A DNA stretch of 64,000 bases, from positions 2,232,001-2,296,000 of the forward strand of contig OU696579.1 of NCBI GenBank assembly GCA_916048095.2, given 5' to 3'. Numbering within the stretch: position 1 is the first letter of the stretch; each line of letters begins with the position of its first letter. The notes beneath the pieces were generated by a model. That model saw nothing but the letters and a program-made list of their open reading frames with translations, was not told the origin of the DNA and did no database searches. Both the position numbers and the translations under genes were made by a program. The stretch is from Sacculina carcini (lineage: Eukaryota > Arthropoda > Thecostraca > Sacculinidae). Shown piece after piece: positions 35,500 to 45,300 of the stretch.

Positions 35500-36164
35500 T
35501 CATACACACACACACACACACACACATACTCATACACACACACATACTCATACACACACATACTCATACACATACTCATACACATACACATACTCATACA
35601 CACACACACATACTCATACACATACACATACTCATACACACATACTCATACACACACACATACTCATACACATACACATACTCATACACACACATGCACA
35701 CACATACACGCACATGCACACACACACACACACATTATAGCAGGTGAATTGTACACGCATTATTCAAGTTTATTTCTCCATTTGTTAATCATGCTTTTGC
35801 TCTTGTTTCTTTCAGCATATTGCCGGTTTCAGTATATTCCCGGTTTCTAATGGCCACACAATTGATCATGTGTGTATGTGTGTGTGTGTGTGTGTGTATG
35901 TGTGTGTGTGTTGAAGGCTGCTAAACAAGGTCATCAGGCGCTGATCTACTCGAAGAGAGAGGACAACGCAAAGTATATTCTCTATCTTCGGTAACTGTCA
36001 AACACACAGACATACATACACTGAAGAACGTTTGACGACCAAATCTCTCATTTGTGGTTTTATCTCTTGCATTATATATGTCCAAAGGTTAAAATATATA
36101 TTCAGTAAAACCTACAATTGAACTGCACCTTGAGGAACAGTTGAAAAATGGAACAACATGCCGC

Positions 36165-36203
<39 letters not shown>

Positions 36204-36580
36204 GTCTGGCCAAGGCGATGATCTACGTGCCCGAGTTGGACGAGGCAGCTGGCTGGTTGCGTCGTGCCGCCGCCATCAGGCCGCGTGGCACCGACCTGCA
36301 CGCGCTCATGCAACTGATGCAGGCGCGCGCCAAGCACTCTCAACTGTGAGTGTGTGTGTGTGTGTCGTGTCTCAGTATTAGCACGTGTGTCCAAAGACAT
36401 TACGTAATTGCCTGTCGCCCAGGTTAATTTTGCGTAACTGCCTGCCGTTTCAGTTTCGGTGATTGTTTGTCGTTTGAGTTAATTTTACGTAGCTGTTTGT
36501 CGTCTCAGTTAAATCAACCAGTAAATATCACACAGCGGGATGTTACTTCACGACAATCAACACACAACTGACTATACGGG

Positions 36581-36649
<69 letters not shown>

Positions 36650-37780
36650 AGCAAGGAGGTGGAGTTTGCCAGGAAGGCACTGCAGAATGACGTCACACAA
36701 GAAGATCGCCTGTCTAGTCAGGTCAGTACTGACTCACTCACTCACTGACACCATCCATCTTCTAGCTGGCGGACAAACAGCATATATAACACATATGATA
36801 AACATATATATAACACATATATGACTCATAACATGGACAAAGCCAGGTAATTGCTAGATACACAATCCATTTATGCACATTCACAACTCAACACAATTAT
36901 ACGTACAAACATACATATATATCTATTTGTTGGTTTGCTTGTTTAGAATATATTTGTGAGAAAATAACAAGAATAGTCTGAAACAATATACAAATGATGT
37001 AAACTAACACGATAAAAAATATCCATCAGTCATAGTTGTTTGACGGACATGATATATGTATAAACATGTTAACACAATATCGACTGTGATCAGTGACAGC
37101 TGCAATAATTTTATCAATAAATTCTTATATATATTCAACTATAACATCACGTTCATACTATTCATTCACTGTTACTGTTATTATATTATGATAAATATTG
37201 CAGTTGAAATTGTTCAATCGATCACTTGTGAGTCAAATTGGCGTGCATAATTAACAATGTGTAACTGATAAATCTCTATTTACGGTGACTTTTCGCAAGA
37301 TGAACGTGAGAAAATGGCTGCAGGAATCGTGCTTATTGAAACAGTTGGAAGCAATAGTTTGTGGTAATGTCGTCACAATTAGATAGGTCAGCTTGCTCGA
37401 GTGCTGCGAGCACGCAAGTAATCAGGTCGCAAGTCCCACGGTATCGGGAAACAAGACACACACGCGTCGTATGTGTGCGTGTCTGTGTGTAGGGTGTAGG
37501 TGCCGATGTAGCGCTGGATTCAGTTACGAATGGCGACGTCAATAATGACGACGACGATGCAGACGAGTCGTCACTCGTAAGCCCGTCGTTTCGTCAGCAA
37601 GTGGACGAAATGCTGGCGGAATTTCGCGACAACGCTGAGGCGCGCGAGCTGAATTTTCCGTTTGATCGTAGCGAAGAGGCGGCTCTCAAGATGGCGCACG
37701 TGTGCCGCTGTTGTCGTCGGCTCGGGCTTGTGTTTGTGGCGGCCAGCGATATTAGCGCGGCGCGCGTTGTCAAGCCTTAG
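27886..37780 (+). CDS. FKBP6: FKBP6/Shutdown-like inactive FKBP-TPR cochaperone
   Basis: Ten exons join in frame: 27886-27938, 28772-29088, 29843-30072, 30535-30652, 34659-34848, 35139-35277, 35917-35990, 36205-36345, 36652-36721 and 37493-37780, for 539 residues. An acidic, asparagine-rich N-terminal extension (DEDDEEDND, near residue 110) precedes one FKBP domain at about 140-255 (MKLVLRPGAG, PFDSTY, GLNMGVLSM, RIPP, VLFKV). A TPR region follows at about 285-430 (NGNEHYKQADYRAA; LAKAMIYVPELDEAAGWL). FKBP6 and Drosophila Shutdown act with Hsp90 in piRNA loading in germ cells. Isomerase pocket residues are changed: the usual Trp is Leu (GLN) and the usual Tyr is Phe (AFG), as expected of a non-catalytic FKBP. 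It is longer than vertebrate FKBP6 because of both termini. All nine acceptors follow TG tracts. Least certain: exon 1 (53 coding bases) and exon 6 donor. Confidence 0.88.
28146..28405. mobile_element. hAT-like MITE, CAGTGGTTCTTAAC family, in FKBP6-like intron 1
   Basis: Ends CAGTGGTTCTTAACCT and ...GTTAAGAACAACTG are inverted repeats. Flanks CTCTTTTT and CTCTAATT match 6/8. The body is homologous in reverse to 3440-3670. There is no ORF. Confidence 0.7.
29106..29385. repeat. Minisatellite with GTATAAGCATGAAT units in FKBP6-like intron 2
   Basis: At least ten variant units of about 20-22 bp built from GTATAAG(C/T)ATGAAT run from just after the exon 2 donor and grade into TG repeats. Confidence 0.9.
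30701..33115 (-). mobile_element. Non-LTR retrotransposon with a 2A-like motif, endonuclease deleted, antisense in FKBP6-like intron 4
   Basis: On the minus strand the order is as follows. A short leader peptide from ATG 32973 carries a 2A-like GDVEPHPGP (about 32901-32875). A PHD-type cysteine cluster follows (CHIC, QCNSCMNWCHTTC). A low-complexity His/Thr stretch comes next, and then reverse transcriptase in another frame: ACGPDGIS, LDISKAFDRVP, GVPQGSVLAPTLF, YADDITI. The C-terminus ends with a CPDC...H...C knuckle and a stop near 30726. An (AAC)n tail, seen as TTG repeats at 30701-30723, closes the 3' end. The apurinic endonuclease domain that normally separates the PHD finger from the RT is absent; only about 170 bp lie between, and the frame changes near 32600. 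It therefore cannot retrotranspose alone. Confidence 0.85.
30726..32590 (-). pseudogene. Reverse transcriptase ORF of the 2A-type retrotransposon
   Basis: The frame is open from the pre-RT linker (DPLYTPFTHAQ, near 32590) to the stop near 30726, over 600 codons. All RT core blocks are present, including the catalytic SSYADD. The C-terminal domain has GVTYDTQLSF, YKQYIRPVIEYASPAW and a terminal CCHC-type knuckle. The codons are unusually rich in Thr and His, reflecting a strong C/A bias of the sense strand, unlike the host exons around it. It is listed as a pseudogene because the endonuclease part of the protein is gone. Confidence 0.85.
33116..33530. other. AT-rich intron segment
   Basis: This lies between two retrotransposons in intron 4. 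TTATTTATTGAT-like short repeats recur several times around 33190-33340. Nothing else is seen. Confidence 0.5.
33551..34634 (+). pseudogene. Non-LTR retrotransposon, 5'-truncated, sense in FKBP6-like intron 4
   Basis: An open frame (to 34310) begins inside the RT (CLNPAKTIFLVFSN) and continues through LGIVFDSQLSFSNQV, a YAIRRYLSTTSTRAI helix, HLIRLSWLPIKGIIEFR and APRLFNKLPLYVRSA. This is the typical palm-to-C-terminus order of CR1/Jockey-like elements. The 3' UTR ends GGCGCATTATAAATG...AATAAATGAAAATG, with a short ATGAAA repeat tail before a TG array. It is truncated at the 5' end directly next to a TG run. Confidence 0.82.
35466..35735. repeat. CA / CATACTCATA compound array in FKBP6-like intron 6
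   Basis: CA runs alternate with ATACTCATA units for about 270 bp. Here the CA strand is the sense strand, unlike the TG tracts next to the acceptors. Confidence 0.92.
36580..36644. repeat. (TG)n directly before the FKBP6-like exon 9 acceptor
   Basis: About 30 pure TG units are followed immediately by TTTGCAG and the exon. Confidence 0.97.
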
Positions 37781-37900
37781 CCAGCGACTGCGGCTGCAGC
37801 GAATCCAGGCTGTGTTGGCACGTGCGTTGCTCGCGTGGGATCTTGCGTTTTGCACTTATTGTCGCAGATTATTGATTGTGTTTGTCAATGTGCACTTGTT

Positions 37901-37906
37901 AATAAT
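37901..37906 (+). promoter_or_regulatory. Polyadenylation signal of the FKBP6-like gene
   Basis: AATAAA lies about 120 bp after the stop codon, in the expected range. Confidence 0.6.
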
Positions 37907-37907
37907 A

Positions 37908-38898
37908 AAGATGGGCCGGGACTTGGGCCCTCAAAGTGTGTGGGGCCCTGTCAGGGTCCCTTCATTAGCATTTTGTTAATTTGTCATTTACCTTATTAAA
38001 GTCATTTTCATATAAACTCGCAAACTATTCACTCATTACAGACATAGTAACATAGCAATGTGTGAAAACACATGTAATAATACAGATATTTGAGTGAAGA
38101 TATTTGATTATTTGACAGACTTGGTCCTCGCCTATACCGTCGCTGATTAGTCGCATATACATGCGTATCTGCACATCAATTGCGCAAATTGATGTTATTA
38201 TTGTTATTATTTTATTATTGTATTATTACTGTTATTATTGTTGAAGTCGATGAACTCTCAATGTCAATGAACTGCATTTTGCATGCATCTTCATCAAGAA
38301 GGGTCAGATAGGCAAAGGATAAAGGATAGGATAGATCTTCAAGAAGGCAGTTAGATTTGTGGCAGATTAAAGCGAGCACTGAATGAGTTGCAGCCAGATA
38401 CCCCAATTTTCAAGTGTAGTTAAAAAATTAACCATTAATAAGAAAATATCGGCCATAAATAGACCTATACACTGGAATATACACTGGGAGTCAATAAAGG
38501 TGAAACGGAATCACAACTGCTTTCAAACACACACACACACACACACAGTATGGCAAATGTAATCTCATAATACTTGATGAATTTGTATATACTTTTCTGT
38601 TTATCTCTTAATGCTCATTTGCTTTCATTTTTCGTGTCCACGTTTCCATTTGTGCATGTTTTTTCATACAATTTGCACTTTCTCCATTGAACACAGTAGA
38701 CTGAATATACTGAGTTTTATAATGTCCTGCTAGGTCATTGTGTATGTATGTGTGTATGTGTATGTATGTATGTGTGTATGTATGTGTATGTGTGTATCTG
38801 CGTATGTGTGTGTATATATGCGTGTTTGTGTGTGTGTGTGGTGCATGATTAGTCAGTTAGCATGCTGAACAGATTCAAGATGATGAAATATTCCTTCA

Positions 38899-38934
<36 letters not shown>

Positions 38935-39097
38935 ACACACACAGACACACACACACACGGACGAACAGACGTGGTTTCCTACTCGTTTCTTCGCGCCAAA
39001 ATCAACACACAGAACGCACACACACAGAGAGAGAGAAAGAGAGAGACGTTGGTTCAGACAGACACTTGTAAACTGATGAGCCATCGTCATATATACC
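37908..39097. other. Intergenic between FKBP6-like gene and the hAT region
   Basis: AT-rich. TATG/TGTG repeats run at about 38740-38840, and CA runs lie at 38525-38547 and 38901-38958. A GGGCCC-containing piece near 37915-37970 resembles the ends of the CAGAGCCG MITE family, without visible TIRs. No gene is seen. Confidence 0.5.
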
Positions 39098-39390
39098 TCA
39101 ACCAGCCTGCCGGAAGACAGTTGAAGTGCCAGCAGTCTTTCTTCCTTGTTTCATAACTAGCTTGGTCATACGTCCTCTCCGCATGTGTCCGCTTTTTATT
39201 GGGGTGTCCGGACTATCCGGCTCCTTTTTGTACAAATTTTCCAAATGTCTGAGGTTTCTAACATTTGGTCTGAAAAGGTCAATTGAAACATTTGGCTTAT
39301 AAAAACCATTTTTCAATAGTAAGGTCAATTTTTCGCGCCCTTGCACAAAAGTGTCCTCTTTCAGGACATTCCAAGTTTGATCACTATATT
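39098..39390 (-). CDS. Possible terminal exon of an unidentified gene
   Basis: An open stretch of 96 codons ends at TGA 39100-39098 and begins at a candidate acceptor CTTTAG directly after the hAT element. The protein is basic and rich in Arg, Lys and Asn (LLLKNGFYKPNVSIDLF, RPNVRNLRHLENLYKKE, HMRRGRMTKLVMKQGRK). I do not recognise a family. Base composition and the lack of repeats inside it are consistent with a real exon, but no upstream exon was found between 42256 and 43000. It could also be a fragment of an unknown mobile element. Confidence 0.35.
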
Positions 39391-39396
39391 CTAAAG

Positions 39397-42255
39397 CAGG
39401 GGCAGGCAACCTTTTCAGAGTGAGGGCCAGATAAGACACTTGGAAGGAAGTCGCGGGCCGGAGTGAAAACAAAATCTCAGAATTACTATATTTTGTATAA
39501 TGCATTGATTATATGAATAAATTATACAAAAGTTGTTTCAAACACTTTATAAATCAATGAGATTGCTGGTGTTGTTTGCCATGAAGAAGCATTTCCATGT
39601 CTGGCTCGATGGTTGAGGTTGACAACAAAAGAATGTCATTGAGATGGCGGTCTGAGAGTTGGGAGCGAAGGCGAGACTTTGTGTACGTCATTTTTGAGAA
39701 GAGCTGTTCACAGCAATAGGTGCTGCCAAACATGGCCACAATGCGTTGGACATGCGCAATGTATTTTTGAAAATTTTTAGTAGGGAGAACAATGTCACGG
39801 AAGAAAGGCAGCGGAGAAGAGATGCGGAATTTCGCCTTCATTTCATCATTGCATTGTAGCTCCACCAACTCCATCTGCAGGGAGGCAGGGGCGTCTTCCA
39901 TGGGAAAGTCGAATGGAGCAGTGAAAAGCTTGAAGTCGGCAGCCAGCACCCTGACTCCTGTAAAACGGGAAGCGAATTCGTCACGTAGAGTGCTGACGAC
40001 ACTAACGCATGTGTTCAGGTCCACATCGTCAGCGGCACATGCAGCAAGGCGAGGAAAGTGCACGAACTGACCAGAAGCCAATTCAGCCTCCCACAAGCGC
40101 AGTTTAACCTCAAAGGCAGTAATGTGCGCGTACATGTCTGTCACGAGAATATCTTTGCCTTGCAGCTTCATGTTGAGGGTGTTCAGGTGCGCCGTGATGT
40201 CAGTGAGCAGGGCCAGGCGAGCTAGCCACCGCGGATCAGAGAATTGATCAGCGTGGGGAAGGTTCTTCTGGCGTAAAAATATGGCAATCTCCTGCTGAAG
40301 GTCGCACACCCGAGACAGCATGGCCCCACGACTCAGCCAGCGTACCTCACAGAAGTAGAGCAGGTCGTTGTAGTGCGTATTCACCTCGTCTATCAGTGCC
40401 TGGAACTGACGATGGTTAAGGCTGCGGGAGAGGATGGAGTTGACGACTTTCACCACAACAGACATGACACCAACGAGGTTGGCAGACTTAGCGCACAGGG
40501 ACTCTTGGTGGATGATGCAGTGCATCTTGTTAATGGGCTGAGTGTATCCGGCAGCTTCACAGTGACACACTAGCAGCGAAGCAGCGCCCTTCTTCTCACC
40601 AACCATCGCCGGGGCACCGTCGGTCGTCACACATACAAGACGGGAGAGGTCCAAAGAGTGCTGATCAACACACAAAAGCACGGCTTCGCAGATGTCTTGC
40701 CCAGTGGTGGTGTTGCGTAGCGGGACAAGCTGCAGGAATTCCTCACATACTTGAAGGTCAGCAGTGACGCCGCGAATGAAAATGGACAGCTGGGCCGTGT
40801 CCTTTGTGTCGGTGCTCTCATCCAGAGCGAGAGAAAAGGCGACGAAATTCGAGCTGCGTGTTTTGAGTGAGTCGTGCACGTTGTCCGACATATCCTCGAT
40901 GCGGCGACGAACGGTGCGGGACGAAAGGCTCACGTTATCAAAGACGGAACGCTGCTCTGGACAGACAGAGTCCACTACAGCGAGGAGGCATTCCTTGATG
41001 AAATCCCCATCTGTGAATGGCTTCATTCGGCGAGCAAGGATGCGGGAGACTTCATAACTGGCGCGGGTCACCTTTTCAGCTTCAGCATTCTGTTTGCGGA
41101 AGAGCGATGATTGTTTCTCCAAGTTGCCTGATAGTCTAACGATGGCGTCCTTCCTTTCGGTGACAGACATCGATGCGAAGTTTGACGAGCGGTGCTCTGC
41201 CTCCCAGTGGCGACGCACGTTGTACTCTTTTAGGACAGCCAAAGTCTTCAAGCATATGAGGCACTGGGCCTGTCCAAAGCGCTCGATGAAAAAATACTTC
41301 TCCCACTCAGGGTTGAAAATCCGACGCTCGAGGTCAACTTTCCTCTTCTTAACGCACTGGGTCGCTGACATGATGAGCTAAAAAGAAAGAGAATTAAGCA
41401 TACACAATAACATCATTTCACGTTACAAAAAAAGTGAGACAAAATAGCCAAATACACTACCATATCTATATTTCATCAACACGCAAATAACTGCTGAGCA
41501 ATGAACACCACAAAACACCAAAGACTGATATTTTCCACTCTACATAAATGTAAAAAACTATGACGGTGGCTTTTGTGGATGGGAAACTAATTTACCAATG
41601 CGATTCATCTCAACAATAGATTTCGCTATTCAATACCCTACCAACGAACTACTGATTTATTCGTTAACATAGATTTCTATTGATAGGTATAAGGTACTCC
41701 TATAAACAACAGACTCACATCAAAAATAATAAATGAGTGCTAACGATAACAGTACAGAACAAGTAATTAAGTACAAAATTCAATACACCAATCAAAACGC
41801 CACAACTCTGCAAGCCCACAAAGCAAACAACTCCACTAATCAGCTCACGACAATGCCGGTAAATGCTAATCAGACTCTTGTCACAATGCCGCACACAGAC
41901 ATGCATATGCACACACGTCATAATCGAACGATCTCTCAGCCAATCAAATCGCTCCATTCTGCCAGAAGCACATCACATCGAACACCAACATCAAGCCAAC
42001 CCTGCTCCAGCAGTGACAAGAAACAAACGCGCATGTAATTTGTGAAACTACAGACAATAACAATAATAATGAAATGTAAAGTAGTTCAATAATGTTTTTT
42101 TTCGGAAATCTTGAGATTTATTGGAATTTCTTCTCTACTTTTAGTGGGAAGTCTGCGGGCCGGATTGCAATGATAAAGCATAGCAGGGTGGCGGGCCGGA
42201 TGCTAAGCCTTCGTGGGCCGGATGTGGCCCGCGGGCCGGAGGTTGCCCACCCCTG
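39397..42255 (-). mobile_element. Intact-looking hAT transposon (Charlie/GTF2IRD2-like)
   Basis: The element is 2859 bp with imperfect 15-bp terminal inverted repeats (CAGGGGCAGGCAACC versus CAGGGGTGGGCAACC, 13/15). It is flanked by a perfect 8-bp duplication TTCTAAAG (39389-39396 and 42256-42263). Subterminal GCGGGCCGG repeats occur at both ends. It contains one uninterrupted transposase frame. The exact duplication and intact ORF suggest recent insertion and possible autonomy. Confidence 0.93.
39554..41371 (-). CDS. hAT-family transposase
   Basis: A single frame of 605 codons starts at ATG 41371. A BED-type zinc finger lies near residues 37-60 (CLIC...RRHWEAEH). The catalytic RNase-H-like fold follows, with LALDEST (Asp184) and CVTTDGAPAM (Asp251), an inserted helical domain, and a C-terminal hAT dimerisation block (YCCEQLFSKMTYTKSRLRSQLSDRHLNDIL). 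The order and length match the ZBED5/GTF2IRD2-derived type of hAT transposase, which cuts and pastes DNA between 15-bp TIRs with 8-bp duplications. No internal stop or frameshift is seen. The upstream 880 bp to the TIR would contain its promoter or a leader exon. Confidence 0.92.
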   Translation of the reverse strand: MSATQCVKKRKVDLERRIFNPEWEKYFFIERFGQAQCLICLKTLAVLKEYNVRRHWEAEHRSSNFASMSVTERKDAIVRLSGNLEKQSSLFRKQNAEAEKVTRASYEVSRILARRMKPFTDGDFIKECLLAVVDSVCPEQRSVFDNVSLSSRTVRRRIEDMSDNVHDSLKTRSSNFVAFSLALDESTDTKDTAQLSIFIRGVTADLQVCEEFLQLVPLRNTTTGQDICEAVLLCVDQHSLDLSRLVCVTTDGAPAMVGEKKGAASLLVCHCEAAGYTQPINKMHCIIHQESLCAKSANLVGVMSVVVKVVNSILSRSLNHRQFQALIDEVNTHYNDLLYFCEVRWLSRGAMLSRVCDLQQEIAIFLRQKNLPHADQFSDPRWLARLALLTDITAHLNTLNMKLQGKDILVTDMYAHITAFEVKLRLWEAELASGQFVHFPRLAACAADDVDLNTCVSVVSTLRDEFASRFTGVRVLAADFKLFTAPFDFPMEDAPASLQMELVELQCNDEMKAKFRISSPLPFFRDIVLPTKNFQKYIAHVQRIVAMFGSTYCCEQLFSKMTYTKSRLRSQLSDRHLNDILLLSTSTIEPDMEMLLHGKQHQQSH

Positions 42256-42263
42256 TTCTAAAG

Positions 42264-43196
42264 GAATTCACTGGTTGGATATTGCCGTCTATGATGTGTG
42301 TGTGGGTGTGTGTGGTTATTTGTGCAGTTACCGTATTTTTCGTGTATATGAGACCTTTGTGTACTAAAGAACCCCTTGATACTTACGAAAAATGTATGCC
42401 AGTGCTGAAATACTTACATGTACCAGAGACCGCCTATTTTTAAAGTGAAAATCTACACCAAAAATGTTAAATTCTCTCACGTAGTGGACGTTTACAACTT
42501 GTCGCCCAGGGCCGCTACACATGTATTTCATATTGCAATCAATATTTGTGGTTATCTATGAATAAAACGTCATAGTTCTGTTATTCTGTATCATGTCATC
42601 ATAACATCTTGGACGCCGATTATGTCCAGCATAGGCAATACCGCAAAGCTCGCATTGTTCAAGCGTTATGCATGAATTGGTGCAGTAATTTAATAATTGA
42701 TTTTCGGCGCGTTGGTCACGCGGGGCGTCATTTTTATTTAACAAAGACTTGAAATGCGTGGCGCTGGCTCAACTTACAATTAGTTATGACCTCACGTGTG
42801 CGTGTGTTCAATTGTCGTAGTGAGAGTGTGTGTGTGTGTGCGTGTCAGTCAGTGTGTGTCAGTCAGTGTGTGCGCTCGTAAGTGAATAATACATGTGTGC
42901 CGCGGTGCGTTGTCATGCAAGCCGTCCCCAAGCAGAAATAAACAAAGCTCTTGAGTGTGTCAATTAATGCGCACCGCCCGAGGCAAATGCGTCGCCGTCA
43001 TCGATCCAGCCAGCTCTGGTCGCTTTTTACTGTGAAGTCAAGGGCAGCGGGTGCGTTAATCTGCATGTCACGTGCCGGCCACAATATAGAACCCGGCGTG
43101 TGAAATGCCGCCTCCCGTTCCGACAGTGTTCAACGGAATTTTTCAGTTCCGAGGAGAAATCGAATGTGCAATCCATGCGAGGTGCCAAGTCAGAAC
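42264..43196. other. Intergenic, nothing firmly recognised
   Basis: AT-rich DNA with short TG patches near 42295-42315 and 42820-42875. A 62-codon minus-strand ORF with a CxxC (near 42600-42740) has no recognisable family. Confidence 0.5.
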
Positions 43197-43460
43197 CAGA
43201 GCCGTAGCAACCGCCCCCCGTACCCCCCGGCCGGGGGCCCCCTTGCGAGTGTGTGTGTGTGTGCGTCTGTGTATCGGTCGCTTACTTATTTAATTGGTAT
43301 ATCCTTTACCTTTTTGCTAAGATGTTTTACCTTTGCTTGTATTATGAGTTTATGTCTAATAAATAAATTCATTATTTGGTGCTTTATTTATAATGGGGGC
43401 TCCAAGTGTTGCCTTCGGGAGGGGGGGGGGGGCGCCCCGAAAGTCCTCGCAACGGCTCTG
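43197..43460. mobile_element. hAT-type MITE, CAGAGCCG family, copy 2
   Basis: The element is 264 bp with ends CAGAGCCGT and CGGCTCTG. Flanks GTCAGAAC and GTCAAAAC match 7/8. The GGGGCC-rich subterminal parts and the AT-rich core with AATAAATTCATTATTTGGTG match copy 1 (26104-26359) in the opposite orientation. Confidence 0.9.
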
Positions 43461-43513
43461 GTCAAAACACACAAGAGGATAAAGAGGTGCGCTTTTAGCC
43501 GCCTCTATATAAA

Positions 43514-44122
43514 ACCGCCCATAAACGTCCAATAATATTGCGCCATGTGAATTTCACATTATTTTGATTTTGTCCCCTAGACGTTGAATATTACTGTGCA
43601 ATATTTTGGTGTGTGCAAATTATTGTGTCGTGTGGAGGCGATATTGAGGGTTGTACAATATATTGCACAATACTGAGCACAGGGGTACAACTTCATTATG
43701 CAAACAAGCTCTGTGCCAGAGCTTCATGACGAGAAACATGACGCTATCCGCTTTGACTTCAACTATCCATTTTGGCAGATGTCCATTCATGTGACACATT
43801 CAGCAGGCGCATCACAACACCACTGATATCACATGGTACGTTGTGACAGCGCTCGTTCACACGGTCTGCGCGACTCTCGCTATGATCGCCCTATTAATAA
43901 CAATACGCTTGTTTGAGCAGCCAATCAACCATCTCACACGACCGCTGGCTAGAAACTGGCAAGAAATTGCGCAATATAGCCGCAATATCATTCAGCTTGC
44001 ACAATATGTTTTCAAGTGTCTGAAAATTGTGCAATATATTGCACAACCCTTCAATATCCCCCACCCACCATCAATTTGGAATCCGAAATATGGCGCAATA
44101 ATATTGAACGTCAATGGGCCGC
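43514..44122. mobile_element. Harbinger-type MITE related to 1030-3337
   Basis: The inverted ends share CGTCCAATAATATTGCGCC and its complement with the larger remnant. The internal GTGTGGAGGCGATATTGA plus TTGTACAATATATTGCACAATACTGAG is almost identical in both. No transposase remnant is seen. The edges are approximate because the outermost bases differ. Confidence 0.7.
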
Positions 44123-44439
44123 TTGATGCTATGTGGCGTGTAATTTTGCGCGGACAGTCACGGTCCCGGCCCCTACATCAATTAAGAGATAGGAGTTTCA
44201 TCATAGTGATGCCAAATTATGTTTAGTTGCTCATTCTGGAGTAAGACGAAGTCTGGCGGCTGACAACAATGTTATGTTAATACTGATGATTTACCATGAT
44301 GTTTCCAATATCACATATTTCATGTATTCATCTTAACCGATAATCTTAGAGACATATATCCTTGTATATTTCCTTGTATATTTCGAGGCATATATCCTTT
44401 TATTATTCGTGATCTTTCCTGTTGGGGTATATCTTCATT
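44123..44439. other. Short unassigned spacer
   Basis: AT-rich, with TATATCCTTGTATATTTCC repeated twice near 44355-44385. Nothing else is seen. Confidence 0.5.
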
Positions 44440-45300
44440 TTTCACAGGTTAGACTACAGCAACTCGCTTTACTTTAGTGCTCCTCGTTCTCATCTCTTAA
44501 TTCTTCAGCGTGTGATCAACCAATCTTGTCGATTTGTCTTTCATCCTCCCTTTTCTCACCACACGTCCCACCTACTTTTTCAACTCCACTGGCTTCCTAT
44601 CATCCCACGAATTCATTTTCGCCTTTGCTGTCTCATTTACAAGCTCCTGCTTGATCCTCACCAACCTTCTTATCTTGCTAATCTTCTGACTCCGACTGAC
44701 TCACACTCTTCTCGTCGCCTTCTTCCTCTCGCTTGTCCTCGCGCATCTAACGAATCTTCCTGGTCCTCTAAATCGTTCTTCTTTTCCGCTCCTCGCTTGT
44801 ATAATTCTCTTCCCTCTCATATCACCCGCGCCTCTACATTTTAGTCATTCCGCCGTCGGCTTCGCCTTTACCTGTTTGACATTTCATTTGATCCCGTCTC
44901 TCACTCTCTCTCTCCTTTCGCCTCTCTGTGATATTGTTTCAACTATTTCTCCGTGTCATGATTGTTTCAATTCTCCTCGTTGTCTTATTTTTCCCTGTCT
45001 TGAGCACAGTTGCTGCTTCCTTTTCATTTTTCTATTGTGAAGTTTCTCTGTAGAATTCAATTATCTGTCGACTTTATTGTTGTTTGAATATCCCACATGA
45101 TTTTTGGAACTGTGCTCTTTGTGCTTGTGCTTGCTATTTAGCCATTTTGGTTGTTTTGTGACTTCCCTCTCTTTTACCTGCTCATTTCTCCCCTATTCTT
45201 TACAATTGTCGTTTTACCACAATTGATGTTTTCCGTTTTTCGCGCTTGTGTTTTACCGGCGCTATAGCAAATACACGTTGTCGTTGTTGTCGTTGCATTT
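44440..45300 (+). pseudogene. Non-LTR retrotransposon fragment, family with GTT-type tail, copy 1
   Basis: The frame encodes an RT C-terminal domain: RLDYSNSLYFSAP, LQRVINQSCRFVF, LLFQLHWLPIIPRIHFRLCCLIYKLL, SFFFSAPRLYNSLP. The 3' UTR ends GCGCTATAGCAAATACACG followed by a GTT/GTC repeat tail near 45275-45297. It is 5'-truncated. A sister copy is at about 51045-51808. Confidence 0.82.

Noticed and set aside
42556-42744. Small minus-strand frame with a CxxC motif
   Set aside because: Too short, no splice context, no family resemblance; could be a repeat remnant.
43843-44226. 127-codon open frame in the Harbinger-type MITE
   Set aside because: It spans the TIR and AT-rich core and has no resemblance to a transposase.
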